This document shows, piece by piece, positions 16,753 to 25,954 of a stretch of DNA of 64,000 bases (the first letter of the stretch is position 1; each line of letters opens with the position of its first letter). This DNA comes from Brucella thiophenivorans (GTDB lineage: Bacteria; Pseudomonadota; Alphaproteobacteria; Rhizobiales; Rhizobiaceae). Position numbers and translations under genes: made by a program. Under the pieces are notes generated by a model, which saw only the letters and a program-made list of their open reading frames with translations, searched no databases and had not been told where the DNA came from. Location of the stretch: contig NZ_NNRJ01000006.1 of NCBI RefSeq assembly GCF_002252445.1, forward strand, positions 1 to 64,000, given 5' to 3'.

Positions 16753-18072
16753 TTAGCCCGCGCGTTCAATGCGGATCATCTGCGGTTTACTGACAAGATG
16801 ATCGTCCTTGAGAATAGCTTCAAGAGACTTTTTCACAGCAGACTCAGTGGTTTCATGCGTGACAAGAATAACCGTCTTAATACCGTCGCTCACGTCGCTA
16901 TCCATCAAAGGTCGCTGAACGATTGATTCAAGCGAAATGTCATTTTCTGCCATACGCTTAGCAATAGCTGCAAACGCGCCAATGCGATCATAAACCGTCA
17001 GGCGAATGAAGTAGCCACCGGCATGCTTGCGCATTTTTGCGCGCTTATATGGCTGCAAGGCTTTCGCAGGTGTGCCAAATACGGGACCATGCTGGAAACC
17101 AGGACGGCTTTTCGCAATATCCGCAATATCGCCAATCACAGCCGAAGCGGTTGCATTGCCGCCAGCACCAGGGCCAGAAAGCAGCAGTTCACCCAGAAGA
17201 TCGGTTTCGATAGCAACCGCATTGGTCACGCCATGCACCTGCGCGATGACCGAAGACGTTGGCACCATCGTTGGATGCACGCGCTGTTCAATGCCGGTAT
17301 CAGTCTTCTGGGCAACGCCCAACAGCTTGATGCGATAACCAAGTTCATCAGCGGCGCGAATATCGGCAAGCGAAATATTGCTGATACCTTCGAGATAAAT
17401 ATCGTCGGCAGCAATCTGCGTGCCGAAGGCAAGGCTGGTCAACAGCGCAAGCTTATGCGCTGTGTCATTTCCTTCGATGTCAAATGTCGGATCAGCTTCA
17501 GCATATCCAAGCCGCTGCGCATCCGCGAGGCAATCCTCAAACGAAATGCCCTCTTCCCACATACGCGTGAGAATATAGTTACAGGTGCCGTTCATAATGC
17601 CGTAAACGCGCGAAACGGTATTGCCAGTCAGTGATTCACGCATCGCCTTGATAACCGGAATTCCACCTGCAACGGCTGCTTCTAAGTTAAGAAGCACACC
17701 CTTTTCTTCGGCGATTTTCGCAAGTTGCACGCCATGCTTTGCGAGAAGCGCCTTATTAGCGGTCACGACATGACGGCTGGCACGCAATGCGGCTTCAACG
17801 GATGCTTTTGCAGAGCCTTCATCGCCGCCGATCAACTCAACAAAAACGTCGATATTGGCGCTTTTTGCAAGTTCCACAGGGTCGTCAAACCATTCAATAC
17901 CGGAGAGATCGACACCACGATCACGGCTGCGATCACGAGCGCTGACAGCAGTAACAGTTACTCGCTTGCCGCACTGACGAGTGAGCATTTCGGACTTGTC
18001 ACGTAGAATACGCAACACCGAAGCACCAACGGTGCCCAGTCCGGCAACGCCGATCCGCAATGCATCACTCAT
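16753..18072 (-). CDS. hom: Homoserine dehydrogenase
   Basis: 439 residues. It reduces aspartate semialdehyde to homoserine for threonine and methionine synthesis. The NAD(P)-binding Rossmann start is GVAGLGTVGASVL; the catalytic core includes AAVAGGIPVIKAMRESLTGN and GIMNGTCNYILTRM, and a C-terminal ACT domain at about 355-435 (RLTVYDRIGAFAAIAKRMAEN) allows threonine feedback. It is separated by 90 bp from the aminotransferase gene upstream on the same strand and has its own terminator downstream. Confidence 0.95.
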   Translation of the reverse strand: MSDALRIGVAGLGTVGASVLRILRDKSEMLTRQCGKRVTVTAVSARDRSRDRGVDLSGIEWFDDPVELAKSANIDVFVELIGGDEGSAKASVEAALRASRHVVTANKALLAKHGVQLAKIAEEKGVLLNLEAAVAGGIPVIKAMRESLTGNTVSRVYGIMNGTCNYILTRMWEEGISFEDCLADAQRLGYAEADPTFDIEGNDTAHKLALLTSLAFGTQIAADDIYLEGISNISLADIRAADELGYRIKLLGVAQKTDTGIEQRVHPTMVPTSSVIAQVHGVTNAVAIETDLLGELLLSGPGAGGNATASAVIGDIADIAKSRPGFQHGPVFGTPAKALQPYKRAKMRKHAGGYFIRLTVYDRIGAFAAIAKRMAENDISLESIVQRPLMDSDVSDGIKTVILVTHETTESAVKKSLEAILKDDHLVSKPQMIRIERAG

Positions 18073-18162
18073 TATCTCGACCTTCTGAATTGTTGGATTT
18101 CAATTGGGTGGGAAACAAGGGCCGGCACGAAGGCGGCCCCTGCGTTGCTCTTAAGATGCCGA

Positions 18163-19386
18163 TTAACGGCGACCTTCGAGCGGAATGACATTTTGCAGGT
18201 TCTCATCCTTGGTGGACAAGAAACGCTTAATGTTACGCGCAGCCTGACGAATGCGATGCTCGTTCTCGACCAGTGCGATACGAACATATTCATCGCCATG
18301 CTCACCAAAACCAACGCCCGGCGCAACAGCCACATCGGCCATTTCTACCAGCAGCTTGGAGAATTCAAGCGAACCCAGTGAACGGAACTTCTCAGGAATC
18401 GGAACCCATGCAAACATAGTTGCCGCCGGTGCCGGAACGTCCCAACCAGCTCGGCCAAAGCTGTCGACCAATACATCGCGGCGCTGTTTATAGACATTGC
18501 GAACATAGCTTATGTCCGTGCCGTCACCATTCAACGCTGCGGTTGCAGCAACCTGAATAGGCGTAAACGCACCATAATCGAGATAAGATTTTACACGCGT
18601 CAATGCTGCAATCAGGCGTTCATTACCAACCGCAAAGCCCATTCGCCAGCCCGGCATCGAGAATGTCTTCGACATTGAGGTGAACTCGACAGCAACATCC
18701 ATAGCGCCTGGCACTTCAAGAACTGATGGCGGTGGGTTGTTATCGTCGAAGTAAATTTCCGAATAAGCCAGATCGGACAAAATGATTAGATCATTCTTAC
18801 GCGCGAAATCGACCACATCCTTGTAGAAATCAAGGGTCGCGACATAGGCTGTCGGGTTCGACGGAAAATTAAGAATCAGCGCGAGCGGCTTCGGAATCGA
18901 GTGCTTCACCGCACGATCCAGCGCACGGATGAATTCTTCGTCCGGCTTCGCAGGGATCGAACGGATCACACCGCCCGACATGATGAAGCCGAATGAGTGA
19001 ATCGGATAGGTTGGATCTGGGCAAAGCACGACATCACCGGGTGCGGTGATCGCCTGCGCCATATTGGCAAAGCCTTCCTTGGAACCCAAGGTCGCTACAA
19101 CCTGTGTGTCTGGATTGAGCTTCACACCGAAACGGCGCGCATAATATTGTGCCTGCGCACGGCGAAGACCGGGAATACCTTTTGAGGACGAATAACGATG
19201 TGAACGCGGATCCTGAACAGCTTCGCAAAGCTTGTCGACGATGTTCTTTGGCGTCGGCAGATCAGGATTACCCATTCCAAGATCAATAATGTCGGCGCCG
19301 GCCGCTCGCGCAGATGCCTTCAGGCGGTTAACCTGTTCAAAGACATAAGGTGGCAAACGACGGACTTTATGAAATTCTTCCGACAT
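18163..19386 (-). CDS. alaC: PLP-dependent aminotransferase, AlaC type
   Basis: 407 residues, fold-type I class I/II aminotransferase. The PLP lysine is Lys240 in SMSKTFSMPGWRMG, with NFPSNPTA and LSDLAYSEIYF as flanking cofactor motifs and the C-terminal substrate arginine in EYVRIALVENEHRIRQA. Closest by memory to AlaC-type glutamate-pyruvate transaminases, often annotated as LL-diaminopimelate aminotransferase in this group. It is next to hom, so a role in amino-acid synthesis fits; the substrate is not certain. Confidence 0.88.
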   Translation of the reverse strand: MSEEFHKVRRLPPYVFEQVNRLKASARAAGADIIDLGMGNPDLPTPKNIVDKLCEAVQDPRSHRYSSSKGIPGLRRAQAQYYARRFGVKLNPDTQVVATLGSKEGFANMAQAITAPGDVVLCPDPTYPIHSFGFIMSGGVIRSIPAKPDEEFIRALDRAVKHSIPKPLALILNFPSNPTAYVATLDFYKDVVDFARKNDLIILSDLAYSEIYFDDNNPPPSVLEVPGAMDVAVEFTSMSKTFSMPGWRMGFAVGNERLIAALTRVKSYLDYGAFTPIQVAATAALNGDGTDISYVRNVYKQRRDVLVDSFGRAGWDVPAPAATMFAWVPIPEKFRSLGSLEFSKLLVEMADVAVAPGVGFGEHGDEYVRIALVENEHRIRQAARNIKRFLSTKDENLQNVIPLEGRR

Positions 19387-19499
19387 GATCCTGTTCCAGA
19401 ATGGAGTTGAATGAAATGGTGCCGATGCACCGGGTTAGGAGCTATACACCTGTTATCGAATCGGGTCGAGACTTGTTACAGTTCTGCGACGAAGCTTTT

Positions 19500-19608
19500 T
19501 CTACAGCATCGACCCAAAAATCGGAATCGATTTTTGGGAAGTCCGATGCGTAGATTCGATAGTTGAGAGCGTCCTTTGTTACCCTAAAAGGACACTCGGT
19601 GCTCTATT
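19500..19608. repeat. Two-hairpin palindromic element (copy 1)
   Basis: Hairpin A GCATCG..CCCAAAAATCG / CGATTTTTGGG..CGATGC (19506-19549), then a short spacer and hairpin B AGAGCGTCCTTT.../AAAGGACAC..GCTCTA (19565-19608). The same two-part plan recurs at 25955, 26202, 45466 and 54600. Resembles Rhizobium palindromic elements. It fills most of the 233-bp gap between the aminotransferase and lipoprotein genes. Confidence 0.75.
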
Positions 19609-19619
19609 GAAAACGCTTG

Positions 19620-19964
19620 TTACTCCCCGGATTCGATCTGCTTGAGGGTGGCATCTGTTTCTTCCTGTGCCTGTTTGCGTAGTGCGGCAGCCTGAGCGGG
19701 TGTCAGCGCGGCATTGGAAGAACGCGAAGCGGCAAGGCGAGTCCGGTCAGAATCAAGCCCAGACATGATCTGCGCCTTTTCTTCAGGTGTGATCTGCGCG
19801 GTTGCAGCCTTCGGCATGCGGCCGAAGGTCGGATAAGTATCGGTGCGGTTCGCACCTTCCTGAGGCGTACCCTGAAATTCAGGCCCACCGGCACAGCCCG
19901 CAAGAAACGCCACGGCCGTTGCTGCCAGCATGAAAATGGCAATCTGCCGCGTGATCTTGGTCAT
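19620..19964 (-). CDS. Small lipoprotein of unknown function
   Basis: 114 residues from MTKITRQIAIF (ATG 19964). The signal peptide ends in the lipobox FLAGC (Cys24), giving a mature lipoprotein. The mature part is polar with a probable helical C-terminal half (PAQAAALRKQAQEETDATLKQIESG). Conserved alphaproteobacterial hypothetical by appearance; no domain recognised. The 529-bp region on its upstream side up to 20493 is AT-rich with no convincing gene. Confidence 0.75.
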   Translation of the reverse strand: MTKITRQIAIFMLAATAVAFLAGCAGGPEFQGTPQEGANRTDTYPTFGRMPKAATAQITPEEKAQIMSGLDSDRTRLAASRSSNAALTPAQAAALRKQAQEETDATLKQIESGE

Positions 19965-20006
19965 ATGTCCGGTTCCGATCCTGATGCTCTGCATAGCGCA
20001 TAACAA

Positions 20007-20493
20007 TTAAAGTGTGGGAAATGGATAGCATCAACTCAATGCGTCATGTCAACAAGCGAGTTGCATTCGGCTCATTTCCTCACAAACGAAAGCACCGAAA
20101 GTCGCAAGTATAACTAAAAATTACAAAAAGTAACATTGCGTCATTTATGGTTATTGCAAGCTTGTCCGCCCTCTCATCGAACACAAATTGTTTTCTATAG
20201 TTGCGTTTGGCAGTTAAAAACCTTAAAAATTGGTTACAATTTATCGCTAGGTAAATTGCCAACTCACGCTTTGATATGATCGAATTTGTTATGTATTCGA
20301 GACAAAGCGCTGAAAATGTTGAGTTATCTACGTCGGCACAACTGGCCGGCATTTATGAGTAACGCTGCTTTGAATGCTTGAGCGCGACTCATACGGGGAA
20401 GCCGATCTCCCCACACCAGACGTATTCGGGAGCAGTCCCGGTGCGTCAGACTGGTCAAGCCCAGATATATGGGACATCGAGCTGGAGCAGATA
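20007..20493. other. Long intergenic region, no gene recognised
   Basis: This AT-rich stretch separates the divergent lipoprotein and peptidase genes. Open frames inside it (e.g. 20080-20352 on the minus strand) have no plausible composition or ribosome-binding site. It must hold promoters for both flanking genes; none could be pinpointed with confidence. Confidence 0.5.
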
Positions 20494-21714
20494 TTGAAAT
20501 TCGCAGAACCATTGCACTCAGAGACAAGAAGATTGCTCGCAGGCAGCGTTGCACTGCTCGCGCTCATTCTCACGTCTTGCACATCCACTGGTAATGGCAC
20601 GTCCCCCTTACAAATGACGAACAGTGCCGACGGTTCCATGATTGCTGAAACACTTCAAAGTGCTGCTGACCAAACCGTCGCTGCCGAAGCATCAGCGAAG
20701 CCTGCTGAAACCGCAACCGTTGCGGAGGCAAAGCCTGTCAGTAGTCCGGTGCAAAAGCCTGAATCAGTAACTGTAGAAACAGCCGTCCCTGCATCGCCAG
20801 CGCAAGACGAGCCTGTCCAGGTTGCAGCCCTTGCTCCCCAGACAAAGTCCAATTCGCTGTTTGGCATCTTCGGCAAAAAACAAGCCGAAACTCCTGCCGA
20901 GGCAACGCCTGCGCCCGAACAGGCTGAGCCTGCAAAACAGGAACCGCCAACAGAGCCAGAAGCAAAGCCGCAGACAGAAGAAACGCCCAAAGAGGCGGAA
21001 GCTGTAAAATCCGCAGAGCCGGAAAAACCAGTTCAGGTAGCGTCGCTATTTGGTTCAGCCAAAAATGCCAATGCCTATGTTGCACCTCAACGCCCCACCA
21101 CCGCCAGTGAAGGCAGTATTGCCCGCCTTTTCAATGAGGATGGGGCCAAAGGAGCAGGCAGCACACAGAACAAGAAACTTGCCGTCGTGCGTCCACGCGC
21201 AAAATCGACGCAGGAATATAATTATTCACTCCCGGGCGTGCGCCCCAATGGTGGCTTTGAAATCAAGCAACGCAAAAGCCTTTATGATGACAGCGATATT
21301 GATGCCAATGAATACGATGATTACGCATCTATTCAGCTTGCATCGGCTCCTGGTCTGGCGCGTCTAGCGCCAAACGGGCTGAAAGTTCAGCGTGAAACGG
21401 TGGATGTTGCCTGCCTCAAGCCACAGCTTGTAACAATGCTCAAATCAATGGAACGCCATTTCCGTCGCCCGGTTATGGTTACCTCCGGCTATCGCAGCCC
21501 ATCTTATAATCGCAAAGTAAACGGCGCACGCAAATCACTGCATATGATTTGTGCTGCAGCCGATATTCAGATCGATGGCGTTTCAAAGCACGAAATTGCT
21601 CGATTTGCCCGCAATATGTCGAGCCGTGGTGGCGTTGGTACTTACTGCCATACTAAATCCGTGCATGTGGATATTGGTCCAGAACGCGACTGGAATTGGA
21701 GCTGCAAAAAATAA
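20494..21714 (+). CDS. Lipoprotein with D-Ala-D-Ala carboxypeptidase-like M15 (YcbK) domain
   Basis: 406 residues from a TTG at 20494, with GGAG 6 nt upstream; the longer ATG frame has no such site and would bury the signal peptide. The N-terminus (M)KFAEPLHSETRRLL leads to the lipobox-like ALILTSC. A long Ala/Pro/Glu/Lys-rich linker (about 35-230) spans the periplasm. The Peptidase_M15_3 domain is about 325-405: VTSGYRSPSYNRKVNGA, SLHMICAAADIQI and SVHVDIGPERDW carry the His/Asp zinc ligands. Probably a peptidoglycan peptidase anchored in a membrane; Tn-free, stand-alone gene with its own terminator. Confidence 0.82.
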   Translation: MKFAEPLHSETRRLLAGSVALLALILTSCTSTGNGTSPLQMTNSADGSMIAETLQSAADQTVAAEASAKPAETATVAEAKPVSSPVQKPESVTVETAVPASPAQDEPVQVAALAPQTKSNSLFGIFGKKQAETPAEATPAPEQAEPAKQEPPTEPEAKPQTEETPKEAEAVKSAEPEKPVQVASLFGSAKNANAYVAPQRPTTASEGSIARLFNEDGAKGAGSTQNKKLAVVRPRAKSTQEYNYSLPGVRPNGGFEIKQRKSLYDDSDIDANEYDDYASIQLASAPGLARLAPNGLKVQRETVDVACLKPQLVTMLKSMERHFRRPVMVTSGYRSPSYNRKVNGARKSLHMICAAADIQIDGVSKHEIARFARNMSSRGGVGTYCHTKSVHVDIGPERDWNWSCKK

Positions 21715-21725
21715 TAAGTATGTTT

Positions 21726-21754
21726 AAAGCCGGGCATCATTTCCCGGCTTTTTT
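21726..21754 (+). terminator. Terminator of the M15 peptidase gene
   Basis: AAAGCCGGG / CCCGGCTTTTTT stem with an 8-nt loop and T-run, 12 bp after the stop. Confidence 0.85.
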
Positions 21755-21849
21755 ATTGCTATTCAAATAGATACACACTCAATCCACAGATCGACCATAC
21801 CCCGAACCGGCCCTCCCCCAGTTTTTTTTAGAAAAGTTATATAAAGAGC

Positions 21850-21878
21850 TTGCGAGTCAGGATCTTCCTGCATATAAG
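21850..21878 (+). promoter_or_regulatory. Promoter of the first tRNA-Glu gene
   Basis: -35 TTGCGA (21850-21855), 17-bp spacer, -10 TATAAG (21873-21878), about 20 bp before the tRNA. The same layout is repeated 298 bp downstream before the second copy. Confidence 0.65.
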
Positions 21879-21898
21879 CCCACTCACACCAGCAACAG

Positions 21899-21973
21899 GC
21901 GCCCATCGTCTAGCGGTTAGGACAGCGCCCTTTCACGGCGCAGACAGGGGTTCGATTCCCCTTGGGCGTACCA
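21899..21973 (+). tRNA. tRNA-Glu (anticodon TTC), copy 1
   Basis: 75-nt tRNA with acceptor stem GCGCCCA/TGGGCGT, anticodon TTC in CTTTCAC, T-loop GGTTCGATTCC and encoded CCA. Followed by CTTGCTGGTTTTT, probably the transcript end. Confidence 0.96.
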
Positions 21974-22147
21974 CTTGCTGGTTTTTCATTCAAAAATACA
22001 ATTATCCCATTCACGACGATAAACATTGTCGCTCGCCATATTATGGCGTCCTTAGCTTCGATTGCTTCTGCTATCCTCTTGTTTTCGCTGACAACCTTAC
22101 GCCTGACACCCAAATCAAATTTTATTGGATATTTTCTAAAAAAGGGC

Positions 22148-22176
22148 TTGCGCGTTAGAAAATTCCTCCCTATAAG
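22148..22176 (+). promoter_or_regulatory. Promoter of the second tRNA-Glu gene
   Basis: -35 TTGCGC (22148-22153), 17-bp spacer, -10 TATAAG (22171-22176), matching the promoter of copy 1 in sequence and spacing. Confidence 0.65.
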
Positions 22177-22193
22177 CCGATCCACACCAGCAG

Positions 22194-22268
22194 GCGCCCA
22201 TCGTCTAGCGGTTAGGACAGCGCCCTTTCACGGCGCAGACAGGGGTTCGATTCCCCTTGGGCGTACCA
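22194..22268 (+). tRNA. tRNA-Glu (anticodon TTC), copy 2
   Basis: Identical in sequence to the copy at 21899-21973, 295 bp further on, with encoded CCA. The downstream CTTGCTGGTTTTT motif is also repeated. Confidence 0.96.
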
Positions 22269-22377
22269 CTTGCTGGTTTTTTTCCTCTCCCAAAAAATTG
22301 ATATAAATATGAGTAGCTGTGCACTTAGCACGATGGTACGCATCGTCCGTTCAAACAGTTTACCGGACAGACATATC

Positions 22378-22662
22378 ATGGCCAAAACAACAGCAATCGT
22401 ACCAACCACCCATGCCAGCCGTTATTTGCAGCAGCTCTGCAAACATTGGGCGCATAAATTCGCCGTTGAATTCACGCCCGAAGATGGACGAATCGATCTC
22501 GGCGAGAATCGTGTCGTGCTGCTTGATGCAAACCAAGAAAATCTCACCACAACTGTTGAAGCTCCGGAAGAAGCCATCGCGCAGATGGAAGATGTTGTTG
22601 CCAGCCACATTGTGCGCTTTGCGTTCCGGGAGGAACTGGTCTTCAATTGGGTTCGAGAATAA
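22378..22662 (+). CDS. DUF2218 family protein
   Basis: 94 residues from [13 protein letters not shown] (ATG 22378), with GGACAG upstream. The DUF2218 pattern is clear: [27 protein letters not shown], then an acidic beta-hairpin and [21 protein letters not shown]. The family is small, and also occurs fused to siderophore-interacting proteins, as in the gene at 26299-27405 in this same window. Function unknown; a link to iron or siderophore metabolism is inferred from those fusions. Confidence 0.82.
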   Translation: MAKTTAIVPTTHASRYLQQLCKHWAHKFAVEFTPEDGRIDLGENRVVLLDANQENLTTTVEAPEEAIAQMEDVVASHIVRFAFREELVFNWVRE

Positions 22663-22697
22663 CTTGCAACCATCAGTTCATAAACCTAAATCCCAGC

Positions 22698-23399
22698 ATG
22701 CATTTCCAAACTCCCCTTGTGACTGGTCGCCTTGAGCGGCGTTATAAAAGATTTCTGGCGGATGTGACGCTTGATGACGGGCGTTTCATCACGGCTTCAG
22801 TTCCCAATACCGGCTCGATGCTTGGCCTGACCGCTCCCTGCTCCCGCATATGGCTGAGTGTTTCCGGCGCGCCGCACCGCAAGTATCCACATACTTTGCA
22901 GATCGTTGAAGCCGACAACACGCTTGTTGGCGTCAATACAAGCCTGCCAAACAAAATCGCGGAAGAAGCTATTTTATCGGGTATGATTCCCAGTTTGAGT
23001 CATTACGGGCTATTGAAGCGTGAGCAAAAATACGGTCGTAATTCCCGTATCGACATTCTTCTGGATGAAGGCAACGCCTCCCGCGCCTATGTGGAAGTGA
23101 AGAATGTACACTTCATTCGCACCCCGTCCCTTGCTGAGTTTCCAGATACCGTGACAGCGCGCGGTGCAAAACATCTTGAGGAACTGGTTGATGTCGTATC
23201 CGCTGGCTTTCGGGGCGTGATGGTGTTTATTATCCAGCGAAACGATTGTAACAGATTCAGCATTTCAGGCGATCTCGACCCAACTTATGCACGCGCATTT
23301 GATCGCGCACGCGCAGCAGGGGTTGAGGCTTGGGCCATTCGATGCCAAGTAACAGAAAATGGCATTTATGCAGAAACTCTGGTGCCGATAGAATATTAG
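22698..23399 (+). CDS. sfsA: SfsA, sugar fermentation stimulation protein homolog
   Basis: 233 residues from [20 protein letters not shown]. SfsA family landmarks: CPNTGSM-type [19 protein letters not shown]-type [20 protein letters not shown] and VEVKNVHFI (nuclease-like core), and [15 protein letters not shown]. An N-terminal OB-like part precedes a restriction-endonuclease-like fold. The physiological role is poorly defined. It is 35 bp after the DUF2218 gene and 14 bp before map, so the four genes DUF2218-sfsA-map-radC probably form an operon. Confidence 0.92.
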   Translation: MHFQTPLVTGRLERRYKRFLADVTLDDGRFITASVPNTGSMLGLTAPCSRIWLSVSGAPHRKYPHTLQIVEADNTLVGVNTSLPNKIAEEAILSGMIPSLSHYGLLKREQKYGRNSRIDILLDEGNASRAYVEVKNVHFIRTPSLAEFPDTVTARGAKHLEELVDVVSAGFRGVMVFIIQRNDCNRFSISGDLDPTYARAFDRARAAGVEAWAIRCQVTENGIYAETLVPIEY

Positions 23400-23413
23400 A
23401 AAGACGGACCGAG

Positions 23414-24241
23414 ATGGTGACTTATATCGAAGCGACGAGCGCACCGATGAAATATACCGGGCAAATCAGGCTGTATGGGCCGGAAGCTTTTGAGGGCATG
23501 CGCAAGGTTTGCAACCTGACGGCCCGTTGTCTCGACGCGCTCAACGACATAGTCAAACCCGGCGTAACGACAAACGAGATTGACCGCTTTGTATTTGAGT
23601 TCGGCATGGATCACGGTGCCTTTCCGGCGACATTAAACTATCGCGGCTATACGAAATCCACCTGCACCTCAATCAATCATGTTGTCTGCCACGGTATCCC
23701 GGATGACAAGCCGTTGCGAGAAGGTGACGTCGTTAATGTCGACGTCACCTATCTGCTTGACGGCTGGCACGGCGATTCAAGCCGTATGTACGCAGTGGGT
23801 GAAATCAAACGCGCAGCTGAACGTCTTTTGGAAGTGACCTATGAGAGTCTCTTGCGTGGCATTGCTGCGGTTAAACCCGGAGTAAAAACCGGCGCGATTG
23901 GCGCAGCGATCCAGACCTATGCGGAAGGTGAACGCTGCTCAGTTGTTCGTGATTTCTGTGGTCATGGCGTCGGACAACTTTTTCATGACACGCCCAACAT
24001 CCTTCATTACGGTACTGCGAATGAAGGCGTAGATATCAGGGAAGGCATGATTTTCACGATCGAGCCGATGATTAATCTGGGTAAATATGGCGTCAAGGTT
24101 CTGGCTGATGGCTGGACTGCGGTCACGCGTGATCGCTCGCTGAGCGCCCAATATGAACACACTATCGGCGTTACCAAAGATGGCTGTGAAATTTTTACAG
24201 TGTCGCCAAACAATGTTTTCGGCCCGCCATCTATGCGATAA
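23414..24241 (+). CDS. map: Methionine aminopeptidase, type I
   Basis: 275 residues from MVTYIEATSAPMKYTG. It removes the initiator methionine. The five metal ligands are in place: VDVTYLLDGWHGDSSR (two Asp), FCGHGVGQLFHD (His), FTIEPMINLG (Glu) and AQYEHTIGV (Glu). The conserved substrate histidine is in NHVVCHGIPDD. The short N-terminal extension is typical of alphaproteobacterial MetAP. Tight spacing to sfsA implies co-transcription. Confidence 0.95.
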   Translation: MVTYIEATSAPMKYTGQIRLYGPEAFEGMRKVCNLTARCLDALNDIVKPGVTTNEIDRFVFEFGMDHGAFPATLNYRGYTKSTCTSINHVVCHGIPDDKPLREGDVVNVDVTYLLDGWHGDSSRMYAVGEIKRAAERLLEVTYESLLRGIAAVKPGVKTGAIGAAIQTYAEGERCSVVRDFCGHGVGQLFHDTPNILHYGTANEGVDIREGMIFTIEPMINLGKYGVKVLADGWTAVTRDRSLSAQYEHTIGVTKDGCEIFTVSPNNVFGPPSMR

Positions 24242-24286
24242 AAGTTTATATATTTGTCTGTCTGTTTCTACGGGGGTTCAAACAGA

Positions 24287-25036
24287 ATGGCACCAAAAGA
24301 TAAGAGACCGGGAAGTTTTGATCTTCCCGGATTTAATGAAGGCATTCATTTAGCTGCTCAACTTGAAAAGCCGCATCATATGGGGCATCGCCAAAGGCTG
24401 CGGCAGCGTTTTAAAGCTGCCCCCGACGCGCTTGCTGATTACGAACTGCTTGAACTGCTGCTTTTCCGGGTCATCCCGCGCGCAGACACCAAACCCTTGG
24501 CAAAATCTTTGCTAACCCGCTTCGGTTCTCTGGCGGAGGTTTTAGGCGCACCTGAAAAACTTCTTGCGGAGACACCCGGAATTGGCCCCTCGATAGCGCT
24601 CGAAATCAAAATCGTTGAAGCTATGGCCAAACGCTCAGCTCGCAGCACGGTGATGGAGCGCGAGGTGCTCGGCTCGTGGAGCCAGGTTGTACAATATTGC
24701 ACAACCGCAATGGCCTATGAAACGCGCGAACAATTCCGTGTGCTGTTTCTGGACAAGAAAAACCGCCTCATCGCCGATGAAGTCCAGCAGCAAGGAACGG
24801 TCGATCACACGCCTGTTTATCCACGCGAGGTTGTGCGGCGTGCACTTGAGCTATCAGCAACAGCCATCATCGTTGTCCACAACCATCCATCGGGCGATCC
24901 AACGCCGTCACGTGCCGACATTGAAATGACCAAGCTTCTGATCGATGCCGCCAAACCAATCGGTATTTCGCTGCATGACCATATCATCATCGGCAAGCAC
25001 GGGCATATCAGCATGCGCGGACTGAAACTGATCTGA
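24287..25036 (+). CDS. radC: RadC/JAB-domain protein
   Basis: 249 residues from [15 protein letters not shown]. An N-terminal helix-hairpin-helix-like region ([20 protein letters not shown] ... [16 protein letters not shown]) precedes the JAB/MPN-like metal site: [35 protein letters not shown] (His-x-His with distal Asp). The original DNA-repair role of RadC is disputed. Last gene of the DUF2218-sfsA-map run; a palindromic element begins 9 bp after its stop. Confidence 0.92.
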   Translation: MAPKDKRPGSFDLPGFNEGIHLAAQLEKPHHMGHRQRLRQRFKAAPDALADYELLELLLFRVIPRADTKPLAKSLLTRFGSLAEVLGAPEKLLAETPGIGPSIALEIKIVEAMAKRSARSTVMEREVLGSWSQVVQYCTTAMAYETREQFRVLFLDKKNRLIADEVQQQGTVDHTPVYPREVVRRALELSATAIIVVHNHPSGDPTPSRADIEMTKLLIDAAKPIGISLHDHIIIGKHGHISMRGLKLI

Positions 25037-25045
25037 TCCTGATCT

Positions 25046-25123
25046 CTAGTGTGGCTTCGAACCCGAAATTCGCTCCGAGAGCTGCTTCAAAGTGTTACGA
25101 ATTTCGGGTTCGAAGCCATACTC
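25046..25123. repeat. Palindromic element with perfect 21-bp arms
   Basis: Arms at 25052-25072 and 25098-25118 (TGGCTTCGAACCC... / ...GGGTTCGAAGCCA) with a 25-nt spacer, preceded by CTAGTG. The CTAGTG end and hairpin plan match the two elements in the gloA terminator. Lies between radC and the omp gene. Confidence 0.8.
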
Positions 25124-25313
25124 GCTGGTTACCTTTCATTAAGCATGTCAACCAAAACGCCTGTTTACCCCTACAAATTCGTTCGGATTTTCTTAAATTT
25201 AGACACAATCAAAGACGACGACAGAGACAGTCCGGGACCTGTAAGCCCGTCCCATCGAATAGAATTCAAGCATATTTCCCGACGGCGTTTTTGACGGGAA
25301 AACTGGAGTAAAA

Positions 25314-25952
25314 ATGTTTAAGCGTTCTTATACTGCAGCCGCTCTCGGTGTCGCACTTGTTGCCTTTGCTGGTCCATCATTCGCAGCCGATGTCATGGGC
25401 AACAACGACTATAACTACAACGAACCTGTTACATCTGGCTCACACGACTGGTCCGGCAATTATATCGGTGCGCAGATAGGCGCGTCGTCCTCGCGCGTTC
25501 CGGGTCCATTCACCAACCGCACAGGTCTGCTCGGTGGCGCTGTGATCGGCAAAAACATGCAGAGCGACAATCTTGTTTTCGGTGCAGAACTGGAAGGCAA
25601 TTTCGCGCAAGCCGAACACCGTATCGGCAATGGTGGCAGCCTCCAGCAGTCATGGAATGGCAATGCAAAAGGCAAAGTCGGCTATGCAATGGACAAGACG
25701 CTGATTTACGGCACCGCCGGTTATGGCGTAACCAAATTCAAGGCTAAAGACGCCACCACATCGGCACCCGGCTGGCAGGGCGGCGCATTGATCGGCGCAG
25801 GCGTCGAGCAGGCAATTTCCGGACCGATTTCGGTCAAGGCCGAATATGATTTCCAGCGCTTCAACGATGTGAAATCAAAGGTCAACGGTAATACACAATA
25901 TAACAACCTGAAGAACCACTCGATCAAAGCGGGTGTAAACTACCGTTTCTAA
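25314..25952 (+). CDS. Outer-membrane beta-barrel protein, Omp25/Omp31-like family
   Basis: 212 residues. Signal peptide of about 24 residues ending SFAAD, then a small barrel: WSGNYIGAQIGASSS, alternating aromatic strands, GKVGYAMDKTLIYGTAGYGVTK, and the C-terminal strand IKAGVNYRF ending in Phe as BAM substrates do. The pattern is that of the Brucella group 3 outer-membrane proteins (Omp25, Omp31 and relatives); which member is not clear. GGAG precedes the ATG. Its likely terminator lies at 26081, beyond a repeat. Confidence 0.88.
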   Translation: MFKRSYTAAALGVALVAFAGPSFAADVMGNNDYNYNEPVTSGSHDWSGNYIGAQIGASSSRVPGPFTNRTGLLGGAVIGKNMQSDNLVFGAELEGNFAQAEHRIGNGGSLQQSWNGNAKGKVGYAMDKTLIYGTAGYGVTKFKAKDATTSAPGWQGGALIGAGVEQAISGPISVKAEYDFQRFNDVKSKVNGNTQYNNLKNHSIKAGVNYRF

Positions 25953-25954
25953 AT

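Noticed and set aside
20080-20352. 90-codon minus-strand frame
   Set aside because: AT-rich intergenic DNA, no ribosome-binding site, no resemblance to known proteins.
21899-22268. tRNA-Glu repeat as attachment sites of an integrated element
   Set aside because: Only about 220 bp lie between the two copies, with no integrase or cargo, and each copy has its own promoter; gene duplication explains it.
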